64,000 bases of DNA from Undaria pinnatifida. Its lineage: Eukaryota; Sar; Phaeophyceae; Laminariales; Alariaceae. Of the stretch, positions 33,759 to 44,803 are shown one piece after another (within the stretch, counting starts at the first letter, position 1; every line of letters begins with the position of its first letter). The stretch is from NCBI GenBank assembly GCA_012845835.1, contig JABAKD010000027.1, positions 186,001 to 250,000 on the forward strand. The letters are read 5' to 3'. The notes below the pieces were generated by a model, which did not search any database, was not told where the DNA came from, and saw nothing but the letters and a program-made list of their open reading frames with translations. Both the position numbers and the translations under genes were made by a program.

Positions 33759-34257
33759 TGTTGAGTAGGTTGGTACGTGTGGCGCCCCGGTGGTGATGTA
33801 GGTGGAGGAGAAAGGTGGCGTAATAGCCGGTGATCGGTAAACTACGAACTACTAACTAAGGCGGGTGTGATAACCCGATTTACGTGCGTGGTGAAGCGTG
33901 ATAGCTCAGGTGTGATAACCCGGAAATGGAGCTCGGAACTGTGGCGTGGTAGCCGGGATGTAAATACACAGGCGTGGTAGCCGTGCAGTGGTGAAGGCGT
34001 GATAGCCCTTGCAATATAGATGGGGCGTGGTAGCCCTTGGCGTGGTAGCCGTAGAAGAGACACAGAGAAGACACAAGGTAGACGCAAAAATCGAGTCGAA
34101 AAATAGAGTGATATTATTCGGGCACATAAAAACCCACAACACAAAATCCCGTTGTGGAGATCCATCCCACACATATACGAAACCCCCAAAATTCTCCGAT
34201 CCATCTTTTCGACGGATTCTCGTTTGCAATCTGACAATGGAGTGAGTACGTCCAACA
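33759..34257 (-). repeat. Copia 5' LTR
   Basis: 499 bp, nearly identical to the 3' LTR including the GGCGTGGTAGCC repeats. I did not find a canonical TGG-type primer binding site just inside it. Confidence 0.93.
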
Positions 34258-34482
34258 GGGGGCTTCTTAGCCTAATATCATCCAAAATAGTTCTTCTGCA
34301 AAAATACAATTCGGTGTGTGGCAAGACAGTACGTTCATTGGGTTGCATAATATGTTTCATCCTCGCCCCTTGGCCCTTGAGGGAGGCATAGATAGGAGCC
34401 CCAGGAATAGGTGGACTCGTACCATAGCATACATCGCTTGCAGGATTAAAGCCACGAAAACCCTTGACCCAGTAGTCCCCTC
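34258..34482 (-). pseudogene. Upstream half of an exon interrupted by the Copia element
   Basis: From acceptor GAAGAGGCAG (34483-34492) the minus strand is open for 75 codons up to the LTR: GGDYWVKGFRGFNPASDVCY, then GTSPPIPGAPIYASLKGQG, then TELYFCRRTILDDIRLRSP. Mixed composition with Trp, Tyr and Cys looks like real protein. It begins in phase 1, which fits the donor of the exon at 34989-35158. Family unknown. Intact on other chromosomes perhaps, but here cut by 5.7 kb of Copia. Confidence 0.35.
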
Positions 34483-34988
34483 CTGCCTCTTCAGCCCCAG
34501 ATATGTCATTTTAAGGGCGAGACGAAGAAACTCTCCGAAGGCACCACGGATGAGGTTGGGGTAACGCTACGACGGCACCACGCTAAGCATCTTTACATGC
34601 TTCCTTGATCAGTGGCTTGATCGGTGGCGCATGTCCACCGAACAATGTGTGCGTCAGGCTCAAATTCTCCCAATAATATGTGTGTGTCGGGCCATGTTTA
34701 TGAAGCTATCATTGTGGAGGTTTGTCTCGTGTCCTACTAAACAGCGCCTCCGGCTGGTGTGTCTGCCATCGCTTATGCCGTGATTTTCTGTATGACCGTT
34801 CAACCGAACCAATGATTTAACTGTGCAGTATACTGGGAAGTAGCGCGGCAACGCATATCGTTGGTGCAGCAACACAGTCGCCCTGAAAGGACTTTCTTGA
34901 TCTTCTTGCTGTTGATCAGCTCTCTGGTTAGCATAGGGCTCTCCCCGGTTCGTTCATCACCGCATCAAGTGATGGAAAATGCACGTAC

Positions 34989-35158
34989 CCGATGTCCGGG
35001 GTGGTGGTGTGGACACGGGGGCCGTGTTTAGCTCCTGGGGTTGACACAGGCGGCGCTGGGGCGGCAGTGCAGCCAGCACGACGATGGTGGAGGTCCACAG
35101 AGGGTCGAGGAGCGTGTGTATTCCCGTTACTCCAAATGCCACACACACAAAACACATT
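34989..35158 (-). CDS. Candidate upstream exon of the Copia-interrupted gene
   Basis: Acceptor CCCTTTTTCTGGCTTCTTGTAG has a strong pyrimidine tract; the donor is CGG|GTACGT in phase 1. The frame chosen (MCFVCVAFGVTGIHTLL, then STIVVLAALPPQRRLCQPQ) has a hydrophobic start and a Pro/Thr-rich end and joins in phase to 34482. A second frame is also open, so the reading is tentative. Confidence 0.3.
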
Positions 35159-35329
35159 CTACAAGAAGCCAGAAAAAGGGATGACATACACTATTTCTAA
35201 CGCGTAGTGGTTTACTTGTTGAGCGGACGCTTAGGCCTGCGACATCCCCAAAACGCTCTGGAGCAAAAAAAGTAGGGGGATGTTGACCCTACCCATACTG
35301 TATATTCATGTTCTTGAAGCTTTTAGCGG

Positions 35330-37530
35330 TTGTCCATGGAAGCTTCCATGGCACTTCGTTTGCTTCTTGTGGGCCGTCATGACACTTCCATGGGACTGCC
35401 ATTGCACGTGCGTGGATGTTTGTGGCACTGCCATAAGGTTCCATGGCACTTTCATGGGCCTCCACGAGCTTTCACCGGTTTCCATGGCGCTGTCGTGGAA
35501 GGAAATTTCATGAACGTTAACGAAACCGTAAACGAAACCGGCGACCTTGGATCAATGGCACGGTACGATAAGGGTTAAATTGATGCTATTTTGATGTTAA
35601 TAAGAACCTTTCTTGACAGCGGCTCGGGGTCACTCGCGGGAGTGACCCCCCAGTTCCTTGCGGTCACAGGCTTTCTTTCTTTCTTTCGTGCTGTTTTTAT
35701 TTTTCGATGTTAAATCCCAATGAGATGGTAAGCAACGCTGCGCCAAACAAAATCGCCCAACGTGTTTTTGTCCGTGAGGTACAGAGTCACTCACGTGCGA
35801 GCATGGTATGATAGCTCAGAGCCGACTGGAGAAAAGGGGGTATGATATGTATCTCAACACAACAACTCCGTAGGCTCGATCCATGACGATTTCAGCGCAG
35901 CTTTAAGAAAGCTAAAATAGAAACTGCCATGGGAACTGCCATGACACTGCCATGGCATTGCCATGAGGTGTGCCCTCGAATGCCATGGAAAGCCCATAGG
36001 GTTCCACGGATGGTGACGTGGGTGCCCCATGAGTCAGCACTAACAACGGATGGGTGTCGCATGGCCGACCCATGGAACAGCACCATGATGTACATGGGCG
36101 ACGCATGGGCGACTCTTGGGCTAACACTTAAAACCCATCGACGACCCACGGGTGACCCATGCGAGGACACCGTAGATCCAAGGGCAACCCGTGGTTGACC
36201 CATGAGCCAGTACTATAAACCCAGGGGCAACCTATCGATGACCCATGAGCGACCCATCGGCCAGCACTACAAACAAATGGGTGACGTATGGGCGATCCCC
36301 GAGACAGCACTTTGTAGCCATGGGCGAAATGCGGGCGACCCATGGGGCATAATTGTCAAGTCATAGGTGATCCATAGGTGATCCTTGGGCTATGGGCCAC
36401 AAATAAAATACAATCTGGCTGACCCATGGACCAGCATTATAAACTCGTGGGAGGCACAAAGGTCACCTATGACCATGACTGGCCTATACTATGGGTTTAG
36501 AGTGTTGGCCTATGGGCCGTCCAAGGCTGTACAGTACTAGCGCATGGGTCGTTCGTAGGTCACCCATGGGTCGTCCATGGGTTTGTAGTAGAAGCCCATG
36601 GACCTCTCATGGACCCGATGGGTCTTCCACTAGCAGACCACGGGTCTACCATCTGTCATCCATGACATTGTGCAGACAAACATCAAGAATCAAGCACCAA
36701 GAAAACAATTTTGTGCATACCGACATTGTACTTTTGTTTTTACGTGATGCTTCAGTCCCGCCCGTGGGGAGCCCATAGGTTGCCCATGGGTTGCCCATGG
36801 GTTTCTTGTGCTTGTCCATGGGTCGTCCACCCACGTCTCCCATTGGTCACCTACCTATGTCGCCCAAGGGTAAATAATGCTGTCCCGTGGTATGCCCATT
36901 GTTCATGGGTGCCCATCCTATTTCCGAGTCATCCCACGGTAGGGGTTGCAGTTGTATGATTGCGCCCAAAGGTCCCTGGGCGCGATTGAGTTCCTCATGT
37001 GAGGAACTGCCGGTCAATATAGTAATTTCACGAGTACGATATACTTTTGGACCAAGGCATAGAAGCTTGGTCGGGTTGTGCGAACGGATGCCTTCGGAGT
37101 CATTTTTCGGGGGAGATATTGATTTCCTCAGATGAGGAGCTCAGGGACTGATCTGATCATGCTGCAACCCTACCGTGGGATGGCTCTTCCATGGCTTGCT
37201 CATGGGTCCTAGACAGGATACAGTGTGGTCCCACGGGTTATACCCAAGGGCCAACCATTCTTGCCCATGGACCATCCATGAGTGTATAGTGCTGTCTCGC
37301 AAGTCGTCCAGTGGTAGTCCATGGGTCAACCATGGGTCGCTCGTAGGTCGCCCATGGGTCCATGGGCCGACGACGGGTTCCAAGTGCTGGCCCATGAGTT
37401 GCCTATGGGTCACCCATGACTTGATAGCCCTGGTCGACGGGTCACTATTGACTTTGCAATACTGACCCATCTGCCTCCCATGGCGGCAGAGTCTCATGGT
37501 ACTCCCATGGGGCTTCCGCGAAAAGGCAAC
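35330..37530. repeat. Degenerate CCATGGG satellite with orientation switch
   Basis: Dozens of CCATGG palindromes in loosely repeated units such as GACCCATGGGCGACCCATG and CAGCACTATAAACCCA. From about 35900 to 36465 units read GACCCATGG...CAGCACTATAAAC; from about 36480 to 37500 they read as the reverse complement, GGGTCGTCCATGGGTTTGTAGTGC-like. The whole thus forms a huge imperfect palindrome. The interval 36640-36760 is a non-repeat spacer. Open frames encoding repeated GRPWV/HGSP words are by-products. Confidence 0.75.
35626..35649. other. Perfect 10 bp hairpin beside the CCATGGG satellite
   Basis: GGGGTCACTC, loop GCGG, GAGTGACCCC. Two more short perfect hairpins (AGTTCCTCA-TG-TGAGGAACT at 36989-37008 and a TTTCCTCAGATGAGGAGC copy at 37122) lie in the same satellite region. 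Confidence 0.6.
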
Positions 37531-37737
37531 TAATGCGCATACTTCAAGCCACCACACGTCTTGGTGCGCGCACCTGTTGCACCAAGCAAAACTTTAGCAT
37601 TTGGTGCACGCCGTGGGTTTTGTTGGGGGTCGTTCGAACTACTCGTGGGATAGTCATATCTAGCAACCATCGATGCGATGATGAGGGAGGACCGTTGATA
37701 GCCATTGTAGCGGCCCCTCTATAGCAATACCGAGCAC

Positions 37738-37900
37738 CGGTATGTTCACTACGGAGGGAAATACCGGCAAGTGGCAACCGGCACTACTGCGCATACTGCC
37801 ACCATTAATCTATGCCAAACGATTTTGCAGGTGCCATAGCGAGCAACCGGCAAAACTCAACCGGCGCTACGGAGGGACCCCTACGACCGCAGTAACCTCT
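37738..37900 (+). repeat. CCGGCACTA dispersed repeat, copy 1
   Basis: Shares CATACTGCCACC, TATGCCAAACGATTTTGCAGG, ATAGCGAGCAACCGGCA and GGAGGGACCCCTA with copies at 46.9, 53.1 and 55.6 kb. Confidence 0.55.
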
Positions 37901-39615
37901 CAGGCGGGAACTTGGGCGAAAATACAAACTTTCAGAATTAGTTCCTAGAGCGAAGTGGACTCGCGCTGGAATCGACAGTTCTGCTATCAACAGTACTGCG
38001 GTCCCTTTGGGTGTCTCAACACCCTGCAAGATTAAACCCTGGGATCGTCCAACTTGCACCAATTTGCACCCATTCTCAAACTCTGCAAGACCTTCGCATG
38101 CCTGCCATTGTACGATGCCACACCATTGCTTGATTATATGACGATGTCACTCTATGGTATAATAATGACATTACGACATCGGACAGGCCTCGCTTGGATC
38201 AAGTCACTGCGGCAATACCCAGGTCGAAGCATGGCTACTCGCCGCTTGAAATGACAGTGGCAGTGGCCACTAGCCGCTAGAAATGACATGTTTCCAATAG
38301 AAATAAGCGATGCAGGGGGGTCAAGCTCTTGTGATGACCTCGAAACAGATACCAACAGCTACAGAGGAAGTGACTAAACAGCTCTGACGCGTTTGTGTTC
38401 AAAGGTTTTGATCTTTTTTTTCTGCCGTGAAACTCAAATGCCACGACCGTGCCCGAGAGCGGAACCAGGCATTCATCGTTTTCAGCAAAGTAATCATGTG
38501 TGATGATGATATGGAATTATTATGTGTAATGATAATGGTGGTGATGATGATGATGATGATAATAGTGATGATGATGGTGATGCGTGTTGCGAGTTGCAAG
38601 TGAGAGGAACGGTACCAGCGACAACATACTTGTACGTCACCGGTAACGGCAACATGAATCAAGTAGCCAAACAAGACTGAGTGGGGAACAGAAAAACACT
38701 GCCAAGTTTATTATACAAAAAACAATACGACCGAGACCAACATAATGGTATCATGTACAATCCGCCTCTTCGAGTTTCGTCGACGCGCTTCTCTAGCCAC
38801 CAGCAGCGATGCTAACCCTTTCAACACTTTCGACCCTTTTACGACCGTGAAACTTACGAATAATAGTAATATTAGTAGCTTAGTCTTGCCAATCCCATAC
38901 GACGCATACGACGCACGCTACTGTAGAGGCGCACCATTTTTCGTTTGAGAGATTCCTTCCCCACTTGAGGAGGCGAATGCCTTTTGAACATTGGGGTGCC
39001 CTAACCCTAACCCTAACCCACGAAATAGACTGGAGCAAAATCGAAAGTGACTCCCGATCAATAATCCCCTGGCTTAGGCAACCAACCTAAACTATGGCGA
39101 AAATATAAACGAATTCCGACGATTTGGGGTCAAGAATCCCCGTCATTCATAAAACGTTCCGACCAAAACGTGCGCTACCTCTATCGCAGCACGCGTCACA
39201 CCAGCTTCAACTTCAACCTCAACTTCAACTTCAACCATTTGGTCTTCAAAAATGTGGAGTGAGCTTCTAAAGGGTTCGTTTCTACGCACACCCTCAGTGG
39301 CGCTAGCCGGGGTAGTGACGCAAGACCACCTCGCCGGCAGGTTCATGTACACACTGATGACGCCAACTCTATGCTCTCCCATGTCGAACACAACTGGTCA
39401 GGAGCGGGCGTCGGCATTACCGCGCCGTTGGGCCAACAAAAAACTCGAAGGGGTGAGATCAGACTGAAATCCGTGTGGTACAGATGTGATACAGGCTGAC
39501 CAAACCAGGCACACACATGAAAGCGTATTGGGCTAAAGTGTTTTATCCGGATCTCCACGAGGATCTGAAAAACAAGCAAGGAAGAAAAATGTCGTCCTTA
39601 TCAGTTGCTTCCGTT
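37901..39615. other. Intergenic, downstream of the ADCK2-like gene
   Basis: Contains a GAT/GGT-type microsatellite (38496-38582), a telomere-like CCCTAACCCTAACCCTAA run (38999-39018) and a CTTCAACTTCAACC repeat (39208-39236). No supported gene. Confidence 0.4.
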
Positions 39616-40181
39616 TCAGTGCCCCCTGCCTCTAAATCCGTTCTCTATGGAGCTTCGTACACGCGCTCCATGACTCCCTTCACTGTACGGCATGTCCTTA
39701 ACCTCAGAATCCCGTAGCTCTTGCCTCAACTCCTCAATGCTACTCCTTTCCCGCCCGTTTCGCGTTTTGACCTCACCATTTCTATCACCAGCCTTTCCCA
39801 CCACCACCCCTGCAGCAGTGGGCAAGTCTCCGCAAATAACGTCCCCCATAGATTCGGCTCCGGTTCCCAGAACCGTTCCGACGGCGGCGGGATTGCTCCT
39901 GTCAACCGGCGGAAGTTTCGCAGCATTTAGACTGCCGCTCATCACTGATGGTGGTGCAATTGCATCGGTCGCAGAAGGCAGGTGTGCGAGCTCGCCATCG
40001 CTAACGCTTGAAGGTTTGCCGGACGCGCTGTCTTCTGGAATATGCCTGTTGAGTACCTTCTCTTTATCCTGGTGCTGATGTTTGCTTGCTAGTTCTTCCG
40101 CTTTGTCTTCGCGACCACTCGTGTCGCGTAACAGCTCTCGCAGGAACTTCCGGTCTTGTTTGCTCTTCACGGCTTGCGCCA
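39616..40181 (-). CDS. Probable terminal exon j: charged C-terminal extension
   Basis: Open for 187 codons to TGA at 39616-39618; acceptor TTTTGTGACGCAG, entry phase 1, which fits the donor of exon i. The sequence is hydrophilic, with a helical start (KFLRELLRDTSGREDKAEEL), a Ser/Pro/Gly-rich middle and a second helix (SIEELRQELRDSEVKDM). No domain is recognised. ADCK2 proteins usually stop soon after the exon i region, so this would be an added tail of ~190 residues. It could instead be an exon of another gene; in-between exons are not excluded. Confidence 0.5.
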
Positions 40182-43100
40182 CTGCGTCACAAAAGGTATC
40201 ACACGTACTATTTTCAGATCACTGTTTTATCGCACAGATCAGCTCACTATAAACATCACACGTACTGTTTCCTAGGACTATATCACATCGATCAGGTCAG
40301 ATCATTATAGACCATTCTCACACATCACTGCAAAGGTCACATAGACAATTTCATGGATCAGTCTATAGGTCACACAGATGTTTTTCCACGGATCGTTGTA
40401 TAGCTCGCACATATCGTTTCCGCTGATCACTGTGAGCATGTCACAGATCACTTCCACGGATCACTGTATCACGGTACATATCACACAAAGAAATTTTCAG
40501 GGATCAGGGATCACTGTACAGACCACACGCATAATCTCCACGGACCACGGAAAATATTACACAGATCATTTTCACGGATCACTGCACATATCACACAGAT
40601 CATTTCCACGGGTCACTGCACATATCATACCGATCATTTCCACGGATGTGCACCGTCTGTTTTTCACCGGGCTGATTTATAGGATCTAATAAATCTGTAG
40701 GACATTTCCGCACTAATGATAGTCCTGTACAGGGTGCGGTCGTGATGTAATGCGCGTTGCCGCGGTTAAAAGCGCACTCTAATCTCTAATCTCTATTATC
40801 TTATCTCTAATCCGGTACCACTTGTACACATGTTCATATGATGATCTGTACGATACTCATTTATCTACAAACGTTTTATATCACCTGGAAGACGTGGGCA
40901 AAATTGAGAAAAATCCATCGCCGCCATACATTGCGCCCAACGAAAAAAGAGGCCCACAAAAGGGAAAGAGGGCCGTATTCAAACGTGAGAGTACACGGTC
41001 GCTGGAGAAACGACGCAAACTGTCGCGACACCGTGAAATCCAGGGGCATTGCACTAGAGGGATATACATGTGTGATCTCCGTACATCAAACCGTTCTTCC
41101 CACCCAACGACATCAGCGCACTAAGAGTTCGTCCTAAATTTTCGCCCCAGAGAGATAGCTGGTTCACACTATGCGGTGGCAGCGAAAAAAAAACAAAATA
41201 TTTGCAACAGCATGAGGAACGCAAACAAAATGCCAAGGTACAGCGCGAAAAAGCCAATCCAGCTAGCGTTGGGCTGCGAAAGCAGCTGAGTTCAATCGAC
41301 ACACGACGCGTATGAAAACACGTGGAAGCGTGGTGAGCTAAAGCTTTATTTTTCCCCATCCGCCGGAGGAAAAAAAAAAAAAAAAAAAAAGCCAATAAAA
41401 CAATCCAGACCAGATGAAAACAATTAGTGCTGAATGAAGATATAATACTAGTATAGGCCTTATGGCGTTGTATGGACGCTTCCTGTGCTTTGGGCGGCCA
41501 TGTCGGTTATTTTTATCAAGAAGCATAACAATGTCGTACGCGTAGCTGAATGTAACCGCTACCTCAGGTTGTCGCTATATATGGCATGAACACACGGGCA
41601 AAACACACTCGGGAAAACGACGGCCAACACTCCGACAGCGGTACCAAAAAACCCGGTTCATTCTCACGCAATGACAACGGAATTACAGGGTTGACGCAAA
41701 TGCTTCAACTGCCGTACTCCCACGTCTACAAAACAAATATACTTCTATTGATAGCAAGAACGCCTCAGGGCTGACACCTTTGTCTACATCTTCAACTAAG
41801 TCCTGCGAAACACCACACACCGTGTTAGGCGCGACAATGCACTCTCAAGGCAGGATGGCCTAAGCCTAAACCCGGGTGTCATTCTCTCGCACAGGCAGCG
41901 AAACAACCCGTCTGCTGAAACGTTGGTGAAATTGCTCCAACTGCAGCTCTTCCCATTTCGTAAAGACCAAGTCTAGCAGGAAAATATCAAGGCTGGCGTT
42001 GCACACCTTGACACAATCCCTGCGCAACATCGCAAACCGCGGTAGACTCTTCAAGGTACTCACATGGCAGGATGGCCTTGACACCGAAGTCACCCACAAG
42101 CCGCTGTCCGACCTTGTGCGCCTCCAGCAGCACTTGTGCCCCATCAAGGATGTTGTATGTCGGCAGGAGCGCCTGTAGACCGCGGCATGCGACCCGGTGT
42201 CGCGACGAAACGCAGAGCGGCACGTAAGAGCGCGGAAGATTAAAATATACTCCGTATATTATAGCTGCAGCTAGAAAATCGCACTGCTCGATATTTGTAC
42301 CTGTCGTCAATCCAATCCAAACACAACACAACACAACAATTAATAAAGTGTTCTGCCGTCGATGGGTGATGGTGTGTGTGCGTCACTCAATGGTTCGAGC
42401 TCAAAAGTCTTTAGAAAACAATACCTGGTACGTACCGATAAGTAGTTCGGGTCATTTTTCGGGGATTTCCTCGGAAATCCCCTCTCGGAGATTCCGATCG
42501 TCGGGTGGGACATGGGACATGGACACTCGTTACGCTCGTACTAAAACATCGCCAGCGGTTTACCATAAAGCACCGCGAGCATACCTTTGAAGATGGGTGT
42601 AACATGATATGTCTATTGAAACATCGACAGACAATGGCAGCGGTCTGAGAACAATGCCGTCCACCATCCTCATGGTGTCATACCGTCCGCCAACACGCCC
42701 GTTGATAATAAAGGTGCGACAATGTGTTCGTGGCTACGATGCAGCTGTCCAGACACATCCCTAATATGACTAGGGATGACTAGGGATGACTAGGGATAAC
42801 GATGACCAACTATAACTAGGTACGCCAAATTATGGGTCTGGGATGTGGCTGATTATACAAACACTAACTACACAAGGCTGGTTATACAAACACTACCTTA
42901 CAACTAATGTGTTATACTGCGCAATTACGTTCTGCAAACAGTAAGTTATACCAAGAGTAAGCGGCCGATAGTAGCACTAGTAGCATTAGTAGTATAGTTA
43001 TTAGTTGGCTAGATACTTCGTATTGTAATGAATTCACGTTGTATGGTTAAAAAATGCAGTTTGTAACAGTTAGCCATTGTGTTTTAATTCCCGGGGTTCC

Positions 43101-44771
43101 GTGTCTTGGCTTCTGACTTGCGCGTTTGTGGCTCGACATATCTGTTACGGCACTTACGAAACAGGCTAAACCCGTAGCTAGATAGTTCATTATGTCCTCC
43201 GCTCTCCAACAAAGTAACTGGGATTCAAAATAACTGAGAATAGTCGTGCAGTTTAGCCCCAACTACGGTCTGTGAGGAACATCGCTCAGCTTACAAACCT
43301 CCTACGAGTTGAGCTGGAAAGCGAGAGCGACGCAAAATGCAAAACATAAAAAGTCTTACAGTCCTACTAGTCTGAGCGTCACCTTTCCCATGCTGTCGAG
43401 GCAGAGGATGTTGAGAATCAGCGTAGCATACTCGACATCCACCCGAACCGAGTGCCTCCTCACGCACGTAAGCACGCCCCGAAGGACATCCCCGACGTCC
43501 ACGTCCTGCAACCACGAAAACGAATTCGATATATAAACGGGGTTACCTGGTATCAATTAAACACTTAATACGAAGTATACATTTAGTCTATGTGTGGATG
43601 GGGTAAGCGGGATTGGTTAAAGATGTATATATATATGTATGTATGTATATGTATATACATATCTATATCTAACAAGGTTTCTCTTCGGGATGTGGTTCGC
43701 TTGAAATCCCGGGGGTGTCGCGCGAGCTGAGCAACAGGGGGGGGGAACCAGACAGCCTTGGAAACTAAAGCAACAAGTTGTCCACCGCGCAAATAACCCT
43801 GACCCAAGTATCACCGACCAGCCTAACAGAGTTAATAGTTTTTTTTTGCGTATTTTGGAGATGAAGGGAGATGTACAGAGGAGCAGCTGATCACTATTCC
43901 ACTGCTACTTCTCTATTGCACTACTATTTCAGTACTATTTCGCTACTATTTCACTACTACTTCACTACTATATGACTAGTTGACTAGTTCACTAGTTGAC
44001 TAGTTCACTAATTAACTGCCATGTTCGGGAGGAGGTATTTTGCATGAGGACATGAGGACAACCATTATTTTCGTAGTTCGAGGGCATAGAGGTATTGACT
44101 TAATCAATTCATTCATCGTTCTGTTCGGGGGCGGGGGCAGTGGAGAAAAGGGAGCTTGACTAAATAAATATATGTTCGAGATTCGGGGAGACGATAGAAA
44201 AAGAAACGAAATGTAATAATTTCAAACAGAGTTCATGAAGTATATTCCGCCTATGGGCATCCGAAATGAAATAATCACGCTCAACAAAAACGACGTGGAC
44301 GCCGCCGCAGAGTGAAATTTGAATAAGTGACGGGTGCCGAGCAGCATAAGAAGGTTAATAGCCGGGGTGCTGACTGTTGTAAGGTTGTAAGGTTGTCGTA
44401 GGGCATGCCATGCCGGACCACTTTTCCTAGGGCTTTGTATTGTGGGGGCAGCCTCAGTCAGTGGAGGTTATACCCACTGTGTCAGCAGTCAATATACTGG
44501 ACTGCATCAGTGCATTTGGTTCGAGCGAAGCGGGAAACGCCGAAAGCACAGGCAGCCTCAACCCGTACATAGCTACTGATAGTATTAATAGTAATGGTAT
44601 TAATAGTAGTGGTGGTAGTATAAATAGCAACGGTAGTAGCAGTGTCAGTGTCAGTGTCAGTACTAGTGGCATCAAATGTTAGTACGAAATAGTAGCACTC
44701 GTACTACTAGCACTCGTACTACTAGCAGTAGTCTTAGTAGTAGTAGTAGTAGTAGTAGTAACAGCAGCAGC

Positions 44772-44803
<32 letters not shown>

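Larger units (their letters stand above)
28531..34257 (-). mobile_element. Defective Ty1/Copia LTR retrotransposon
   Basis: 5.73 kb on the minus strand. Two LTRs (about 500 bp, TGTTG...CAACA) differ at roughly seven positions, suggesting a fairly recent insertion. Order from the 5' LTR: a long gag-like frame, then the last part of reverse transcriptase and RNase H, then a polypurine tract (AGTAGGGGGGC, 29031-29041) beside the 3' LTR. Protease, integrase and most of RT are missing, presumably by internal deletion. Flanking 5-mers (GACGG left, GGGGG right) do not match, so the target duplication is lost, mutated, or the element recombined. It cannot move on its own; it could act as a gag donor or parasite. 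Confidence 0.92.

Noticed and set aside
35626-35649. Hairpin as a bacterial-type terminator
   Set aside because: No T-tract and the context is eukaryotic; listed only as a structural feature.
35900-37557. Repeated GRPWV-type peptides read from the CCATGGG satellite
   Set aside because: Present in several frames on both strands with stops; explained by the DNA repeat.
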